Shown here: piece after piece, positions 1 to 9,154 of the stretch
Numbering within the stretch: position 1 is the first letter of the stretch
How the letters are laid out: every line of letters begins with the position of its first letter
Source: Kosakonia radicincitans DSM 16656
GTDB taxonomy: Bacteria; Pseudomonadota; Gammaproteobacteria; Enterobacterales; Enterobacteriaceae
Assembly: GCF_000280495.2 (NCBI RefSeq)
Contig: NZ_CP018016.1
Coordinates: 992,001-1,056,000 of the forward strand
Reading direction: 5' to 3'
Length of the DNA stretch: 64,000 bases
The notes under the pieces: model-generated
Database searches by the model: none
What the model was told of the DNA's origin: nothing
What the model saw: only the letters and a program-made list of their open reading frames with translations
Position numbers and translations under genes: made by a program

Positions 1-189
1 GATCAGCTTTTCGCCGAAATTGACGACCTCAATGGCGGTCAGGAAGCGATTGAGGAACGCGCACGCAATGAATTAACCATGACTAAGCCGGGCGAAACGT
101 TTTATCGTCTGGTGCCGGACTCGTCAAAGCGTACGCCGGGGTCAGCGCAAAACCAGAATCAGAATCAAAACACACAAAATAATCGATAA
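1..189 (+). CDS. ftsB: Cell division protein FtsB, C-terminal part
   Basis: The window opens inside a reading frame of 62 codons and a TAA stop. The residues read [20 protein letters not shown] and continue to a Gln/Asn-rich tail. This matches the end of FtsB, the bitopic divisome protein that pairs with FtsL and FtsQ in the periplasm, and ispD following 20 bases later fits the usual ftsB-ispD order. The transmembrane helix and coiled coil lie mostly upstream of the window. The low-complexity NQNQNQN tail is typical of enterobacterial FtsB. Confidence 0.9.
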   Translation, partial: DQLFAEIDDLNGGQEAIEERARNELTMTKPGETFYRLVPDSSKRTPGSAQNQNQNQNTQNNR

Positions 190-208
190 ACAGTCCCGGG
201 TTTACGAC

Positions 209-919
209 ATGTCAGCACTAATTCCGGACGTCTGTGCCGTGGTGCCGGCCGCCGGATTCGGCCGCCGCATGCAAACGGAATGTCCTAAGCAGTATCTCTC
301 CATTGGCCAAAAAACCATTCTTGAGCACGCCGTAGACGCGCTGCTTGCCCACCCGCGCGTCAGCCGGGTGATTATTGCCGTCAGTCCAGGCGACGAGCGC
401 TTTGCCCGTCTGCCGCTGGCGCAACATCCGCAGATTACCGTGGTGAACGGCGGCGCAGAACGCGCTGATTCGGTGCTGGCGGGCTTAAAAGCCGCTGGCG
501 ACGCACAGTGGGTGCTGGTGCATGATGCCGCGCGTCCTTGTCTGCATCAGGATGATTTAAACCGGCTGTTACAGCTCAGCGAAACCAGCCGCGTCGGCGG
601 TATTCTTGCCGCGCCGGTGCGCGACACCATGAAACGCGCGGAGCCGGGAAAAACAGCGATTGCCCATACCGTCGAGCGTAATGATTTATGGCATGCGCTA
701 ACGCCGCAATTTTTCCCGCTGCAACTGCTGCACGATTGCCTGACCCGCGCGCTGAATGAAGGCGCGACGATCACCGACGAAGCGTCGGCGCTGGAGTATT
801 GCGGATTCCACCCGGAGTTGGTTGCCGGACGCGCGGATAATATTAAAGTGACCCGACCGGAAGATTTACGGCTGGCAGAATTCTATCTGACCCTTTCTGA
901 CCTTCAGGAGAAAGCATAA
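209..919 (+). CDS. ispD: 2-C-methyl-D-erythritol 4-phosphate cytidylyltransferase
   Basis: IspD joins CTP and methylerythritol 4-phosphate in the non-mevalonate isoprenoid pathway in the cytoplasm. The N-terminus shows the nucleotide-binding signature [10 protein letters not shown] followed by CPKQY, and the middle has VHDAARPC, both typical of the family. The 236 residues equal the E. coli length. The stop codon overlaps the ispF start by one base (TAATG), so the two genes are probably translationally coupled, as in other enterics. Confidence 0.97.
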   Translation: MSALIPDVCAVVPAAGFGRRMQTECPKQYLSIGQKTILEHAVDALLAHPRVSRVIIAVSPGDERFARLPLAQHPQITVVNGGAERADSVLAGLKAAGDAQWVLVHDAARPCLHQDDLNRLLQLSETSRVGGILAAPVRDTMKRAEPGKTAIAHTVERNDLWHALTPQFFPLQLLHDCLTRALNEGATITDEASALEYCGFHPELVAGRADNIKVTRPEDLRLAEFYLTLSDLQEKA

Positions 920-1398
920 TGCGCATTGGACACGGTTTTGACGTACACGCCTTTGGCGGTGAAGGCCCGATTATTATCGGCGGCGTACGCATTCCTTACG
1001 AGAAAGGGCTGCTGGCGCACTCTGATGGCGATGTGGCACTGCATGCGCTGACAGATGCTCTGCTGGGCGCGGCGGCGCTGGGCGACATCGGCAAACTGTT
1101 CCCGGATACCGATCCGGCATTTAAAGGCGCCGATAGCCGCGCGCTGCTGCGCGAGGCCTGGCGACGCATTCAGGCGAAGGGCTATACGCTGAGTAACGTT
1201 GATGTGACCATCATTGCCCAGGCGCCGAAAATGCTGCCGCACATTCCGCAGATGCGCGTCTTCATCGCCGAAGATCTCGGCTGCCATATGGATGATGTCA
1301 ACGTCAAAGCCACCACCACCGAGAAACTTGGTTTTACCGGGCGTGGCGAAGGCATTGCCTGTGAAGCGGTAGCGCTGCTGGTGAAGGCGGCAAAATGA
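919..1398 (+). CDS. ispF: 2-C-methyl-D-erythritol 2,4-cyclodiphosphate synthase
   Basis: IspF closes the cyclodiphosphate ring two steps after IspD (IspE acts between them). The start [13 protein letters not shown] carries the zinc-binding Asp and His (D8, H10), and LLAHSDGDV holds the third ligand His. At 159 residues it has the family length. It overlaps ispD by one base and truD by four bases, placing it in the ispD-ispF-truD-surE-pcm run. Confidence 0.97.
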   Translation: MRIGHGFDVHAFGGEGPIIIGGVRIPYEKGLLAHSDGDVALHALTDALLGAAALGDIGKLFPDTDPAFKGADSRALLREAWRRIQAKGYTLSNVDVTIIAQAPKMLPHIPQMRVFIAEDLGCHMDDVNVKATTTEKLGFTGRGEGIACEAVALLVKAAK

Positions 1399-2444
1399 CA
1401 GAATTCGAAAACCTGACCTGGCTGCATGGCAAACCAGCAGGTAGCGGGATCCTCAAAGCCAACCCGGAAGATTTCGTCGTTGTGGAAGATCTCGGCTTTG
1501 AACCGGATGGCGAAGGCGAACATATTCTGGTGCGTATTCTGAAAAGTGGCTGCAACACCCGTTTTGTGGCAGATGCGCTGGCAAAATTCCTAAAAATTCA
1601 TGCACGCGAAGTGAGCTTCGCCGGGCAAAAAGATAAACATGCGGTGACCGAGCAATGGCTCTGCGCCCGCGTGCCTGGCAATACGATGCCGGATCTCAGC
1701 ACGTTTGAGCTTGAAGGCTGTAAAGTGCTGGAGTATGCCCGCCATAAGCGCAAGCTGCGGCTGGGTGCATTGCAGGGCAACGCATTTACGCTGGTGCTGC
1801 GTGAAGTGAGCGATCGGGCGGATGTGGAAGCCCGTTTGCAGACCATCAGTGAAAAAGGTGTGCCGAATTATTTCGGTGCGCAGCGTTTTGGTATTGGCGG
1901 CAGCAATTTGCAGGGCGCGTTGCGCTGGGCGCAAAGCGCTGCGCCGGTTCGCGATCGTAATAAACGCAGCTTCTGGCTGTCGGCGGCGCGCAGCGCGTTG
2001 TTTAATCAAATCGTCAACGAACGATTGAAAAAAACAGACTTTAATCAAGTTGTTGACGGCGATGCGCTACAATTAGCGGGGCGTGGTAGCTGGTTTGTCG
2101 CCAGCGAGGAAGAGCGCGCGGAATTGCAGGCGCGCGTCGATGCGAAAACCTTAATGATTACCGCCGCGCTGCCGGGTAGCGGCGATTGGGGCGCGCAGCG
2201 CGCAGCGCTGGCGTTTGAGCAACAGGCGGTTGCCGATGCGCCGGAGTTACAGGCGTTGCTGGTGCGGGAAAAAGTAGAAGCTGCGCGCCGCGCAATGCTG
2301 CTCTATCCGCAGAAGCTTTGCTGGAACTGGTGGGATGATGTCACCGTCGAGTTACGTTTCTGGCTCCCGGCGGGAAGTTTTGCCACCAGCGTGGTCAGGG
2401 AACTTATTAACACATCGGGTGATTATGCGAATATTGCTGAGTAA
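1395..2444 (+). CDS. truD: tRNA pseudouridine(13) synthase TruD
   Basis: TruD converts uridine 13 of several tRNAs to pseudouridine. The catalytic motif [12 protein letters not shown] is present with the aspartate at residue 80, as in the E. coli enzyme, and the 349-residue length is the same. It starts four bases before the end of ispF, and its 3' end overlaps the first 20 bases of surE, so the genes are closely coupled. Confidence 0.97.
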   Translation: MTEFENLTWLHGKPAGSGILKANPEDFVVVEDLGFEPDGEGEHILVRILKSGCNTRFVADALAKFLKIHAREVSFAGQKDKHAVTEQWLCARVPGNTMPDLSTFELEGCKVLEYARHKRKLRLGALQGNAFTLVLREVSDRADVEARLQTISEKGVPNYFGAQRFGIGGSNLQGALRWAQSAAPVRDRNKRSFWLSAARSALFNQIVNERLKKTDFNQVVDGDALQLAGRGSWFVASEEERAELQARVDAKTLMITAALPGSGDWGAQRAALAFEQQAVADAPELQALLVREKVEAARRAMLLYPQKLCWNWWDDVTVELRFWLPAGSFATSVVRELINTSGDYANIAE

Positions 2445-3186
2445 CGATGACGGGATCCACGCGCCGGGAATCCAGACGCTGGCAAAAGCGCTGCGCGAGT
2501 TTGCCGATGTTCAGGTGGTCGCGCCCGATCGTAACCGCAGCGGTGCGTCTAATTCACTGACGCTCGAATCTTCGCTCCGTACTTTTACCTTTGAAAACGG
2601 TGATATCGCTGTACAGATGGGCACGCCGACCGACTGCGTTTTCCTTGGGGTGAACGCGCTGATGCGTCCGCGCCCGGATGTGGTGGTTTCCGGCATTAAT
2701 GCCGGGCCGAATCTCGGCGACGATGTGATCTACTCTGGCACCGTTGCCGCTGCGATGGAAGGGCGTCATCTCGGTTTTCCGGCGCTGGCCGTCTCGCTCA
2801 ACGGGCATACCCATTATGAAACGGCTGCCGCCATCACCTGCTCTCTTCTGCGTGCGCTCAGCCGCGAGCCGCTGCGTACCGGGCGGATCCTCAATATCAA
2901 CGTGCCGGATCTGCCGCTCGATCAGATCAAGGGTATTCGCGTTACCCGTTGCGGTAGCCGTCACCCGGCCGATCAGGTTATTCCGCAGCAGGATCCTCGC
3001 GGCAACACACTGTACTGGATTGGTCCGCCCGGGGAAAAATGCGATGCCGGGCCGGATACGGATTTTGCAGCCGTGGATGAAGGCTACGTCTCTGTCACGC
3101 CGTTGCATGTAGATTTAACAGCATACAGCGCGCATGATGTGGTGTCGGGCTGGCTGGATCGTGTCGGGGTGAATTCGCAATGGTGA
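2425..3186 (+). CDS. surE: 5'/3'-nucleotidase SurE
   Basis: SurE is a metal-dependent nucleoside monophosphate phosphatase linked to stationary-phase survival. The N-terminus [15 protein letters not shown] carries the paired aspartates that bind the metal, and [19 protein letters not shown] is the conserved active-site segment. I chose the ATG giving 253 residues, the E. coli length; an upstream in-frame start would add 30 residues that only reflect truD sequence in another frame. It overlaps pcm by seven bases. Confidence 0.96.
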   Translation: MRILLSNDDGIHAPGIQTLAKALREFADVQVVAPDRNRSGASNSLTLESSLRTFTFENGDIAVQMGTPTDCVFLGVNALMRPRPDVVVSGINAGPNLGDDVIYSGTVAAAMEGRHLGFPALAVSLNGHTHYETAAAITCSLLRALSREPLRTGRILNINVPDLPLDQIKGIRVTRCGSRHPADQVIPQQDPRGNTLYWIGPPGEKCDAGPDTDFAAVDEGYVSVTPLHVDLTAYSAHDVVSGWLDRVGVNSQW

Positions 3187-3806
3187 GTAAACGCGTACAG
3201 GATCTTCTCAATCAATTACGCGCGCAGGGCATTAAAAATGAGCGGGTGCTTGAGGCGTTATCGCAAGTGCCGCGCGAGAAATTTATCGATGAGGCGTTTG
3301 AACACAAAGCGTGGGATAACGTCGCGTTACCTATTGGTCAGGGGCAAACCATTTCGCAGCCGTATATGGTGGCGCGAATGACCGAGCTGCTGGATCTGAC
3401 ACCTGCCTCGCGGGTGCTGGAAATCGGCACCGGCTCCGGCTATCAAACGGCGATTCTGGCGCGTCTGGTACACCATGTCTGTTCTGTTGAACGCATTAAA
3501 AGCCTGCAATGGCAGGCGCGCCGCCGCCTGAAACAGCTCGATCTACACAATGTTTCTACTCGTCACGGTGATGGCTGGCAGGGGTGGCAGGCCCGCGCTC
3601 CGTTTGACGCCATTATTGTGACCGCCGCACCGCCGGAGATCCCTGCCGCATTGATGTCGCAACTGGACGATGGCGGCCTTCTTGTTTTACCCGTAGGCGA
3701 CGAAATGCAGCAGCTGAAGCGCGTTCGTCGGCGGGGAAGCGAATTTATTATTGATACTGTGGAAGCGGTGCGCTTTGTTCCGCTGATAAGAGGCGAACTG
3801 GCCTGA
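3180..3806 (+). CDS. pcm: Protein-L-isoaspartate O-methyltransferase
   Basis: Pcm methylates L-isoaspartyl residues to start repair of aged proteins. The substrate loop [13 protein letters not shown] and the SAM-binding motif [16 protein letters not shown] are both present, and the 208 residues match E. coli Pcm. It overlaps surE, the usual stationary-phase repair pairing. A 116-base gap separates it from nlpD. Confidence 0.96.
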   Translation: MVSKRVQDLLNQLRAQGIKNERVLEALSQVPREKFIDEAFEHKAWDNVALPIGQGQTISQPYMVARMTELLDLTPASRVLEIGTGSGYQTAILARLVHHVCSVERIKSLQWQARRRLKQLDLHNVSTRHGDGWQGWQARAPFDAIIVTAAPPEIPAALMSQLDDGGLLVLPVGDEMQQLKRVRRRGSEFIIDTVEAVRFVPLIRGELA

Positions 3807-3922
3807 GTTACAGAGTTTTCCCTGGGATTTTCAGGCCGTAACAGCGTATGGTAGGCACATTTGCCGCCAGGCGTCGCGGTTATCTTTAAGTCATTGGTTA
3901 TCTAAATATTGTTGGGGGATAA

Positions 3923-5029
3923 ATGAGCGCGGGAAGCCCGAAATTCACCGTAAGCCGTATTGCGGCATTGTCACTGGTTTCGCTGTGGCTGGCAGGGTGT
4001 TCAAATTCCACTAATGCTCCAGCCCCGGTCAGTTCTGTTGGCGGCAACGCCAGTTCAAATTCCAGTTCCGGCAGCTCCGGAATGTTGATCACGCCGCCGC
4101 CAAAACTAGGCACATCATCGCAGCAGAAAATTCAGCCCGCGCAGCCAACGCAGATTCAGCCGGTGGCGCAGACGCCTGTTGAAACTGTTAACGGGCGCAT
4201 CGTCTATAACCGCCAGTACGGCAATATTCCCAAAGGCAGCTATACCGGCGGTAGTACCTATACGGTGAAGCGTGGCGATACACTATTTTATATTGCGTGG
4301 ATTACCGGGAACGATTTCCGTGATCTGGCGCAGCGTAATAATGTCGCCGCGCCTTATAACCTTGAAGTCGGGCAAACGTTGCAAGTGGGTAATGCATCCG
4401 GCACACCAATTACGGGTGGAAATGCCATTACTCGGGCTGATGATTCAGCACAAGGAATAGTCTCAAAACCTGCACAAAATTCCAGCGTAGTGGTTGCTTC
4501 GAAACCGACAATTACGTATTCTGAGGATTCAGGTGAACAAAGTGCTAACAAAATGTTGCCAAACAACAAGCCTGCGACAACCATCACAGCGCCTGTTACG
4601 GCACCTTCTGTAAGCTCAACCGAACCGACTGCCAGCAGTACATCTACCAGCGCGCCTATTGCTTCATGGCGCTGGCCGACTGAGGGCAAAGTTATCGACA
4701 ACTTCTCTGCTACCGAAGGTGGCAATAAAGGCGTCGATATCTCCGGCAGCAAAGGACAGGCTATTGTCGCGACCGCAGATGGGCGCGTTGTATATGCCGG
4801 TAACGCGCTGCGCGGTTACGGTAATCTGATCATCATAAAACATAACGATGATTACCTGAGTGCCTACGCCCATAACGACACAATGCTGGTCCGGGAACAA
4901 CAAGAAGTTAAGGCGGGGCAAAAAATAGCTACCATGGGTAGCACCGGAACCAGTTCTACACGCTTGCATTTTGAAATTCGTTACAAGGGGAAATCCGTAA
5001 ACCCGCTGCGCTATTTGCCGCAGCGATAA
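3923..5029 (+). CDS. nlpD: Murein hydrolase activator NlpD (lipoprotein)
   Basis: NlpD is an outer-membrane lipoprotein that activates the amidase AmiC during cell separation. A signal peptide ends in the lipobox LAGC (Cys at residue 26). A Ser/Asn/Pro/Gln-rich linker follows, then a LysM domain at about residues 112-156 ([14 protein letters not shown]) and a C-terminal M23/LytM domain at about 250-365. The LytM site reads GGNKGVDIS where active enzymes have a zinc-binding His, which fits the known non-catalytic role. In E. coli the main rpoS promoter lies inside nlpD; I expect the same here but did not pinpoint it. Confidence 0.95.
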   Translation: MSAGSPKFTVSRIAALSLVSLWLAGCSNSTNAPAPVSSVGGNASSNSSSGSSGMLITPPPKLGTSSQQKIQPAQPTQIQPVAQTPVETVNGRIVYNRQYGNIPKGSYTGGSTYTVKRGDTLFYIAWITGNDFRDLAQRNNVAAPYNLEVGQTLQVGNASGTPITGGNAITRADDSAQGIVSKPAQNSSVVVASKPTITYSEDSGEQSANKMLPNNKPATTITAPVTAPSVSSTEPTASSTSTSAPIASWRWPTEGKVIDNFSATEGGNKGVDISGSKGQAIVATADGRVVYAGNALRGYGNLIIIKHNDDYLSAYAHNDTMLVREQQEVKAGQKIATMGSTGTSSTRLHFEIRYKGKSVNPLRYLPQR

Positions 5030-5153
5030 ATCGGTGCAAGGTTGTTGAAGACTCCCCATCTGAGCCGTTGCAGTGCGCGCAGATGCCGCTGCAACGGGCG
5101 CAATGAGGCGTTTTCAGGAGCGTTGCCCAGGGATCACGGGTAGGAGCCACCTT
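5030..5153 (+). promoter_or_regulatory. rpoS 5' leader (proximal part)
   Basis: The stretch between nlpD and rpoS contains GTTGCAGTG and, further on, CTGCAAC, which can pair, and ends in the strong ribosome site TAGGAG eight bases before the ATG. The segment CACGGGTAGGAGCCACCTT is the same as I recall for the E. coli rpoS leader. In E. coli this leader folds to hide the ribosome site and is opened by DsrA, RprA and ArcZ with Hfq. That regulation is inferred here from position and similarity. Confidence 0.55.
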
Positions 5154-6146
5154 ATGAATCAGAATACGCTGAAAGTTCATGATTTAAATGAAGACGCGGA
5201 ATTTGATGAAAACGGAGCAGAGGTTTTTGACGAAAAAGCCTTAGTAGAAGAGGAACCCAGTGATAATGACCTGGCTGAAGAGGAGCTGTTATCGCAGGGG
5301 GCAACCCAGCGTGTATTAGATGCTACTCAGCTGTACCTTGGGGAAATTGGGTACTCCCCACTATTAACGGCCGAAGAAGAGGTCTATTTTGCACGCCGCG
5401 CACTACGCGGTGACGTCGCTTCCCGCCGTCGCATGATCGAGAGCAACCTGCGTCTGGTGGTTAAGATTGCCCGTCGTTACAGTAATCGTGGTCTGGCGCT
5501 GCTGGATCTGATTGAAGAGGGTAACCTGGGGCTGATCCGTGCCGTTGAGAAATTTGACCCTGAACGTGGGTTCCGTTTTTCAACGTATGCAACCTGGTGG
5601 ATTCGTCAGACTATTGAGCGGGCGATTATGAACCAAACCCGCACCATTCGTCTGCCAATTCACATTGTTAAAGAGCTGAACGTCTATCTGCGTACCGCGC
5701 GTGAGTTGTCCCATAAGCTGGACCACGAACCGAGTGCGGAAGAGATAGCTGAACGGCTGGACAAACCGGTTGATGACGTGAGCCGTATGCTGCGTCTCAA
5801 CGAGCGCATTACCTCAGTTGATACGCCGTTAGGCGGCGATTCTGAAAAAGCGCTGCTGGATATCCTGGCCGATGAAAAAGACAACGGTCCGGAAGACACC
5901 ACGCAAGATGATGATATGAAACAAAGTATCGTCAAATGGCTGTTCGAACTGAACGCCAAACAGCGTGAAGTGCTGGCGCGTCGTTTCGGTCTGCTGGGCT
6001 ATGAAGCTGCGACACTGGAAGATGTGGGCCGTGAAATTGGTCTCACCCGTGAACGTGTTCGTCAGATTCAGGTTGAAGGTCTGCGTCGTTTGCGTGAAAT
6101 CCTGCAAACGCAAGGGCTGAATATCGAAGCGCTGTTCCGCGAATAA
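5154..6146 (+). CDS. rpoS: RNA polymerase sigma factor RpoS
   Basis: RpoS is the general stress and stationary-phase sigma factor. The 330 residues match E. coli RpoS. Region 1.2 ([20 protein letters not shown]) is followed by region 2 ([18 protein letters not shown]), region 3 and region 4 with the helix-turn-helix [16 protein letters not shown] use the ATG after TAGGAG; an upstream in-frame start would add 27 residues made of leader sequence. The reading frame is intact, which is worth noting because rpoS is often lost in laboratory strains. Confidence 0.97.
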   Translation: MNQNTLKVHDLNEDAEFDENGAEVFDEKALVEEEPSDNDLAEEELLSQGATQRVLDATQLYLGEIGYSPLLTAEEEVYFARRALRGDVASRRRMIESNLRLVVKIARRYSNRGLALLDLIEEGNLGLIRAVEKFDPERGFRFSTYATWWIRQTIERAIMNQTRTIRLPIHIVKELNVYLRTARELSHKLDHEPSAEEIAERLDKPVDDVSRMLRLNERITSVDTPLGGDSEKALLDILADEKDNGPEDTTQDDDMKQSIVKWLFELNAKQREVLARRFGLLGYEAATLEDVGREIGLTRERVRQIQVEGLRRLREILQTQGLNIEALFRE

Positions 6147-6161
6147 GCATCCTTTCAAGCC

Positions 6162-6198
6162 AAAAAGGCCGGTCGCAGATGACGCGGCCTTTTTCTTT
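6162..6198 (+). terminator. Rho-independent terminator after rpoS
   Basis: AAAAAGGCCG and CGGCCTTTTT form a 10-base stem around a 13-base loop, followed by CTTTTC. It sits 15 bases after the rpoS stop. The A-rich left arm means it can also serve the convergent regulator gene on the other strand. Confidence 0.85.
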
Positions 6199-6205
6199 TC
6201 TGCGG

Positions 6206-6616
6206 TTACGCTTTATCCATCATCTTTCTGATTAGCGCTGAAAAAGCGGTTTGCTCTTCGGCGCTCAGACGGCCAAGAAACGCCTGATCCACGCCGTTGC
6301 CGACGGGAATACTGCTTGCCAGCAGCCTTTCTCCTTCCGGCGTCAGATAGATAAACCGCCGACGCTTATCCGCCGGATCGTTTTCCCGCCGCACTAATCC
6401 CCGACTCTCCATACGGCTCAGCATCTCCGCCAGCGTCGCCTTGGTGCTGACAGCCACCTCCGTTAACGCAACCTGCTCAATGCCCGGGTTTTCTGCAATT
6501 GAGCGCATCACCGCGTATTGTGGCTTAGTCAACTCGGGCAGCGCCTGCTGCCACTGTGAGGTATGCTGTTGAAAAAGCTGGCGCAACAGGTGAAATGCTT
6601 CATTCCTTAATTTCAT
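6206..6616 (-). CDS. MarR/SlyA-family transcriptional regulator
   Basis: The 136 residues show a winged-helix MarR fold: helices around PQYAVMRSIAENPG, the recognition segment STKATLAEMLSRMESRGLV, and the wing RRENDPADKRRRFIYLTPEG. It is divergent from the decarboxylase genes and faces rpoS. In E. coli O157:H7 a slyA-like gene sits in the same place beside pad1-yclC-yclD homologues. I infer that it represses the decarboxylase operon until a phenolic acid relieves it. A perfect 14-base palindrome lies in the divergent gap. Confidence 0.85.
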   Translation of the reverse strand: MKLRNEAFHLLRQLFQQHTSQWQQALPELTKPQYAVMRSIAENPGIEQVALTEVAVSTKATLAEMLSRMESRGLVRRENDPADKRRRFIYLTPEGERLLASSIPVGNGVDQAFLGRLSAEEQTAFSALIRKMMDKA

Positions 6617-6756
6617 TAGCGCTCTCCATCATGATCTTCTTCTTATCATAGCGGCTTCTGCGCTGCTTTATAACGATCCTCAATTTCACTTTTCGTGCCG
6701 CAACGTTTTGGGATGCCTTGTCAGGATCGTTTTGCAGGCGTAGTGTATTTCATAAC

Positions 6757-6770
6757 GTTCGTATACGAAC
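6757..6770. promoter_or_regulatory. Perfect 14-bp palindrome, candidate MarR operator
   Basis: GTTCGTATACGAAC reads the same on both strands and lies 17 bases before the ATG of the UbiX-like gene, in the gap between it and the divergent MarR gene. MarR dimers usually bind palindromes of about this size overlapping the promoter. Assignment to this regulator is inference from position. Confidence 0.6.
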
Positions 6771-6786
6771 AATATTGAGGTGGAGA

Positions 6787-7380
6787 ATGAAGCTAATTGT
6801 CGGAATGACCGGTGCGACGGGCGCGCCATTGGCGGTTGCACTGTTGCAGGCATTGCAGCAGATGCCGCAGGTAGAAACGCATCTGGTGATGTCGAAATGG
6901 GCAAAAACGACCATTGAACTGGAAACCCCTTTTAGCCCGCGTGAAGTTGCTGCGTTGGCGGATCATTGCCATAACCCGGCGGATCAAGCGGCGACAATCT
7001 CCTCCGGATCGTTTCATACCGACGGCATGATCATCATTCCATGCAGTATGAAAACGCTTGCAGGTATTCGCGCGGGTTATGCCGAAGGGCTGGTTGGACG
7101 CGCCGCCGATGTGGTGCTGAAAGAGGGGCGCAAGTTGGTGCTGGTGCCGCGCGAAATGCCGCTGAGCGCCATCCATCTGGAAAATATGCTCGCATTATCC
7201 CGCCTGGGCGTCGCCATGGTTCCGCCGATGCCCGCCTGGTACAACCATCCACAAACGATTGACGACGTCACGCTGCATATTGTCGCCCGCGTGCTGGATC
7301 AGTTCGGTCTTTCGCTACCGCAGGCGAAGCGCTGGGGTGGTTTGCAGGCGGCACAGAATTATTCACAGGAGAATGCATAA
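6787..7380 (+). CDS. UbiX/Pad1-family flavin prenyltransferase (decarboxylase subunit B)
   Basis: This family makes prenylated FMN, the cofactor of UbiD-type decarboxylases. The N-terminus MKLIVGMTGATGAPLAVALL is the flavin-binding loop, and IIPCSMKTLAGIRAGYAEGL and PREMPLSAIHLENML are the other family signatures. The 197-residue length is standard. I chose the ATG after GAGGTGGAGA; an upstream in-frame start would swallow the operator. Its stop overlaps the next gene (TAATG). By position and partners it is the B gene of a VdcBCD/KpdBCD/EcdBCD-type cluster, distinct from the housekeeping ubiX. Confidence 0.92.
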   Translation: MKLIVGMTGATGAPLAVALLQALQQMPQVETHLVMSKWAKTTIELETPFSPREVAALADHCHNPADQAATISSGSFHTDGMIIIPCSMKTLAGIRAGYAEGLVGRAADVVLKEGRKLVLVPREMPLSAIHLENMLALSRLGVAMVPPMPAWYNHPQTIDDVTLHIVARVLDQFGLSLPQAKRWGGLQAAQNYSQENA

Positions 7381-8810
7381 TGGCTTTTGATGATTTACGC
7401 AGTTTTTTACAGGCGCTGGACGAGCAAGGACAGTTGCTGAAAATCAGTGAAGAGGTGAATGCCGAGCCGGATTTGGCCGCTGCCGCGAACGCGACCGGCC
7501 GCATTGGCGAAGGCGCTCCCGCACTGTGGTTCGATAATATCCGCGGCTTTGTTGATGCCCGCGTCACGATGAACACTATCGGTTCGTGGCAGAACCACGC
7601 GATTTCGCTGGGATTACCGCCGAACACTCCGGTTAAGCAGCAGATTGACGAATTTATCCGTCGCTGGGATAAGTTCCCGGTCGCCCCGGAACGTCGCGAC
7701 AATCCGCCGTGGGCGGAGAATAGCGTCGATGGGGATGACATCAATCTGTTCGATATTCTACCGCTGTTCCGCCTGAACGATGGCGATGGCGGTTTCTACC
7801 TTGATAAAGCCTGCGTTGTTTCCCGCGATCCGCTCGATCCCGATCATTTTGGCAAGCAGAACGTTGGCATCTACCGCATGGAAGTGAAGGGCAAACGCAA
7901 ACTCGGCCTGCAACCGGTACCGATGCACGATATTGCGCTGCATCTGCATAAAGCGGAAGAGCGCGGCGAGGATCTGCCCATCGCGATTACGCTCGGCAAC
8001 GATCCGATTATTACCCTGATGGGCGCCACGCCGCTGAAATACGATCAGTCGGAATATGAGATGGCGGGCGCGTTGCGTGAAAGCCCGTATCCGATTGCTA
8101 CCGCGCCGCTGACCGGTTTCGATGTGCCATGGGGATCGGAAGTGATCCTCGAAGGGGTGATCGAAGGACGTAAGCGCGAGATCGAAGGGCCGTTCGGTGA
8201 GTTCACCGGCCACTATTCCGGCGGGCGCAACATGACAGTGGTACGCATCGATAAAGTCTCTTATCGCACGAAACCGATTTTTGAATCCCTTTACCTTGGC
8301 ATGCCATGGACGGAAATCGATTATCTGATAGGGCCAGCAACCTGTGTGCCGCTGTACCAGCAACTGAAAGCCGAGTTCCCGGAAGTGCAGGCGGTAAACG
8401 CCATGTATACCCACGGTCTGTTGGCGATTATCTCCACCAAAAAACGTTACGGCGGCTTTGCCCGCGCGGTGGGTTTGCGCGCCATGACCACGCCGCACGG
8501 CCTCGGTTACGTGAAGATGGTGATCATGGTCGATGAAGACGTCGATCCGTTTAATTTGCCGCAGGTGATGTGGGCGCTGTCGTCGAAAGTAAACCCGGCA
8601 GGCGATCTGGTGCAGTTGCCGAATATGTCGGTACTGGAACTCGATCCGGGTTCAAGCCCGGCCGGTATCACCGACAAACTGATTATTGATGCCACCACGC
8701 CGGTTGCGCCGGATAACCGTGGCCACTACAGCCAGCCGGTACGTGATTTGCCGGAAACCAAAGAATGGGCTGAAAAACTGACCGCCATGCTGGCGAGCCG
8801 CCAAAAATAA
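7380..8810 (+). CDS. UbiD-family hydroxyarylic acid decarboxylase (subunit C)
   Basis: UbiD enzymes use prenylated FMN for reversible, non-oxidative decarboxylation of aromatic acids such as 4-hydroxybenzoate or vanillate. The protein has 476 residues. The segment EGPFGEFTGHYSGGRNM holds the family's Glu-rich active-site region, and DEDVDPFNLPQVMWAL is the conserved C-terminal signature. It is preceded by its cofactor-making partner with a one-base overlap and followed by the small subunit. Homologues in this rpoS-mutS position are the EcdC/YclC/KpdC type. The exact substrate cannot be read from sequence. Confidence 0.92.
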   Translation: MAFDDLRSFLQALDEQGQLLKISEEVNAEPDLAAAANATGRIGEGAPALWFDNIRGFVDARVTMNTIGSWQNHAISLGLPPNTPVKQQIDEFIRRWDKFPVAPERRDNPPWAENSVDGDDINLFDILPLFRLNDGDGGFYLDKACVVSRDPLDPDHFGKQNVGIYRMEVKGKRKLGLQPVPMHDIALHLHKAEERGEDLPIAITLGNDPIITLMGATPLKYDQSEYEMAGALRESPYPIATAPLTGFDVPWGSEVILEGVIEGRKREIEGPFGEFTGHYSGGRNMTVVRIDKVSYRTKPIFESLYLGMPWTEIDYLIGPATCVPLYQQLKAEFPEVQAVNAMYTHGLLAIISTKKRYGGFARAVGLRAMTTPHGLGYVKMVIMVDEDVDPFNLPQVMWALSSKVNPAGDLVQLPNMSVLELDPGSSPAGITDKLIIDATTPVAPDNRGHYSQPVRDLPETKEWAEKLTAMLASRQK

Positions 8811-8820
8811 GGAGCGAAAA

Positions 8821-9057
8821 ATGATCTGTCCACGTTGTGCCGATGAGCACATTGAAATCATGGCGACGTCGCCGGTAAAAGGGGTCTGGACGGTGTACCA
8901 GTGCCAGCACTGTTTATACACCTGGCGTGATACCGAACCACTGCGTCGTACCAGCCGCGAGCACTATCCACAGGCGTTTCGTATAACGCAGAAAGATATT
9001 GATGACGCACCGCAGGTGCCGACGATTCCGCCGCTGCTGGCAGAAAATCAACGGTAA
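8821..9057 (+). CDS. Small VdcD/KpdD-type decarboxylase-associated protein
   Basis: The protein has 78 residues with two CxxC-like pairs, CPRC near the start and CQHC near residue 28, suggesting a zinc ribbon. It follows the UbiD gene by 10 bases with AAGGAG as ribosome site. This is the third member of the hydroxyarylic acid decarboxylase operons (VdcD, KpdD, EcdD), where the small protein is needed for full activity. Its mechanism is not known to me. Confidence 0.85.
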   Translation: MICPRCADEHIEIMATSPVKGVWTVYQCQHCLYTWRDTEPLRRTSREHYPQAFRITQKDIDDAPQVPTIPPLLAENQR

Positions 9058-9069
9058 CCGCATGGAAGC

Positions 9070-9099
9070 CCGGCCTGCACAGAATTGCTGGCCGGATTT
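9070..9099. terminator. Possible bidirectional terminator between decarboxylase operon and mutS
   Basis: CCGGCC and GGCCGG form a six-base GC stem with a 14-base loop, followed by ATTTG. It lies in the 97-base convergent gap. The loop is long and the U tract poor, so the call is weak. Confidence 0.35.
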
Positions 9100-9154
9100 G
9101 ATCACTGCGCGGAAAACTTCCAGGCTGGATAAGCGCCATCCGGCAATCAGCGCC

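Noticed and set aside
5073..5153. N-terminal extension of RpoS
   Set aside because: The conserved start lies at 5154 after TAGGAG, and the added residues come from leader sequence.
7758..8498. 246-codon open frame antisense to the UbiD-like gene
   Set aside because: It mirrors codon bias of the real gene on the other strand and has no recognisable domain.
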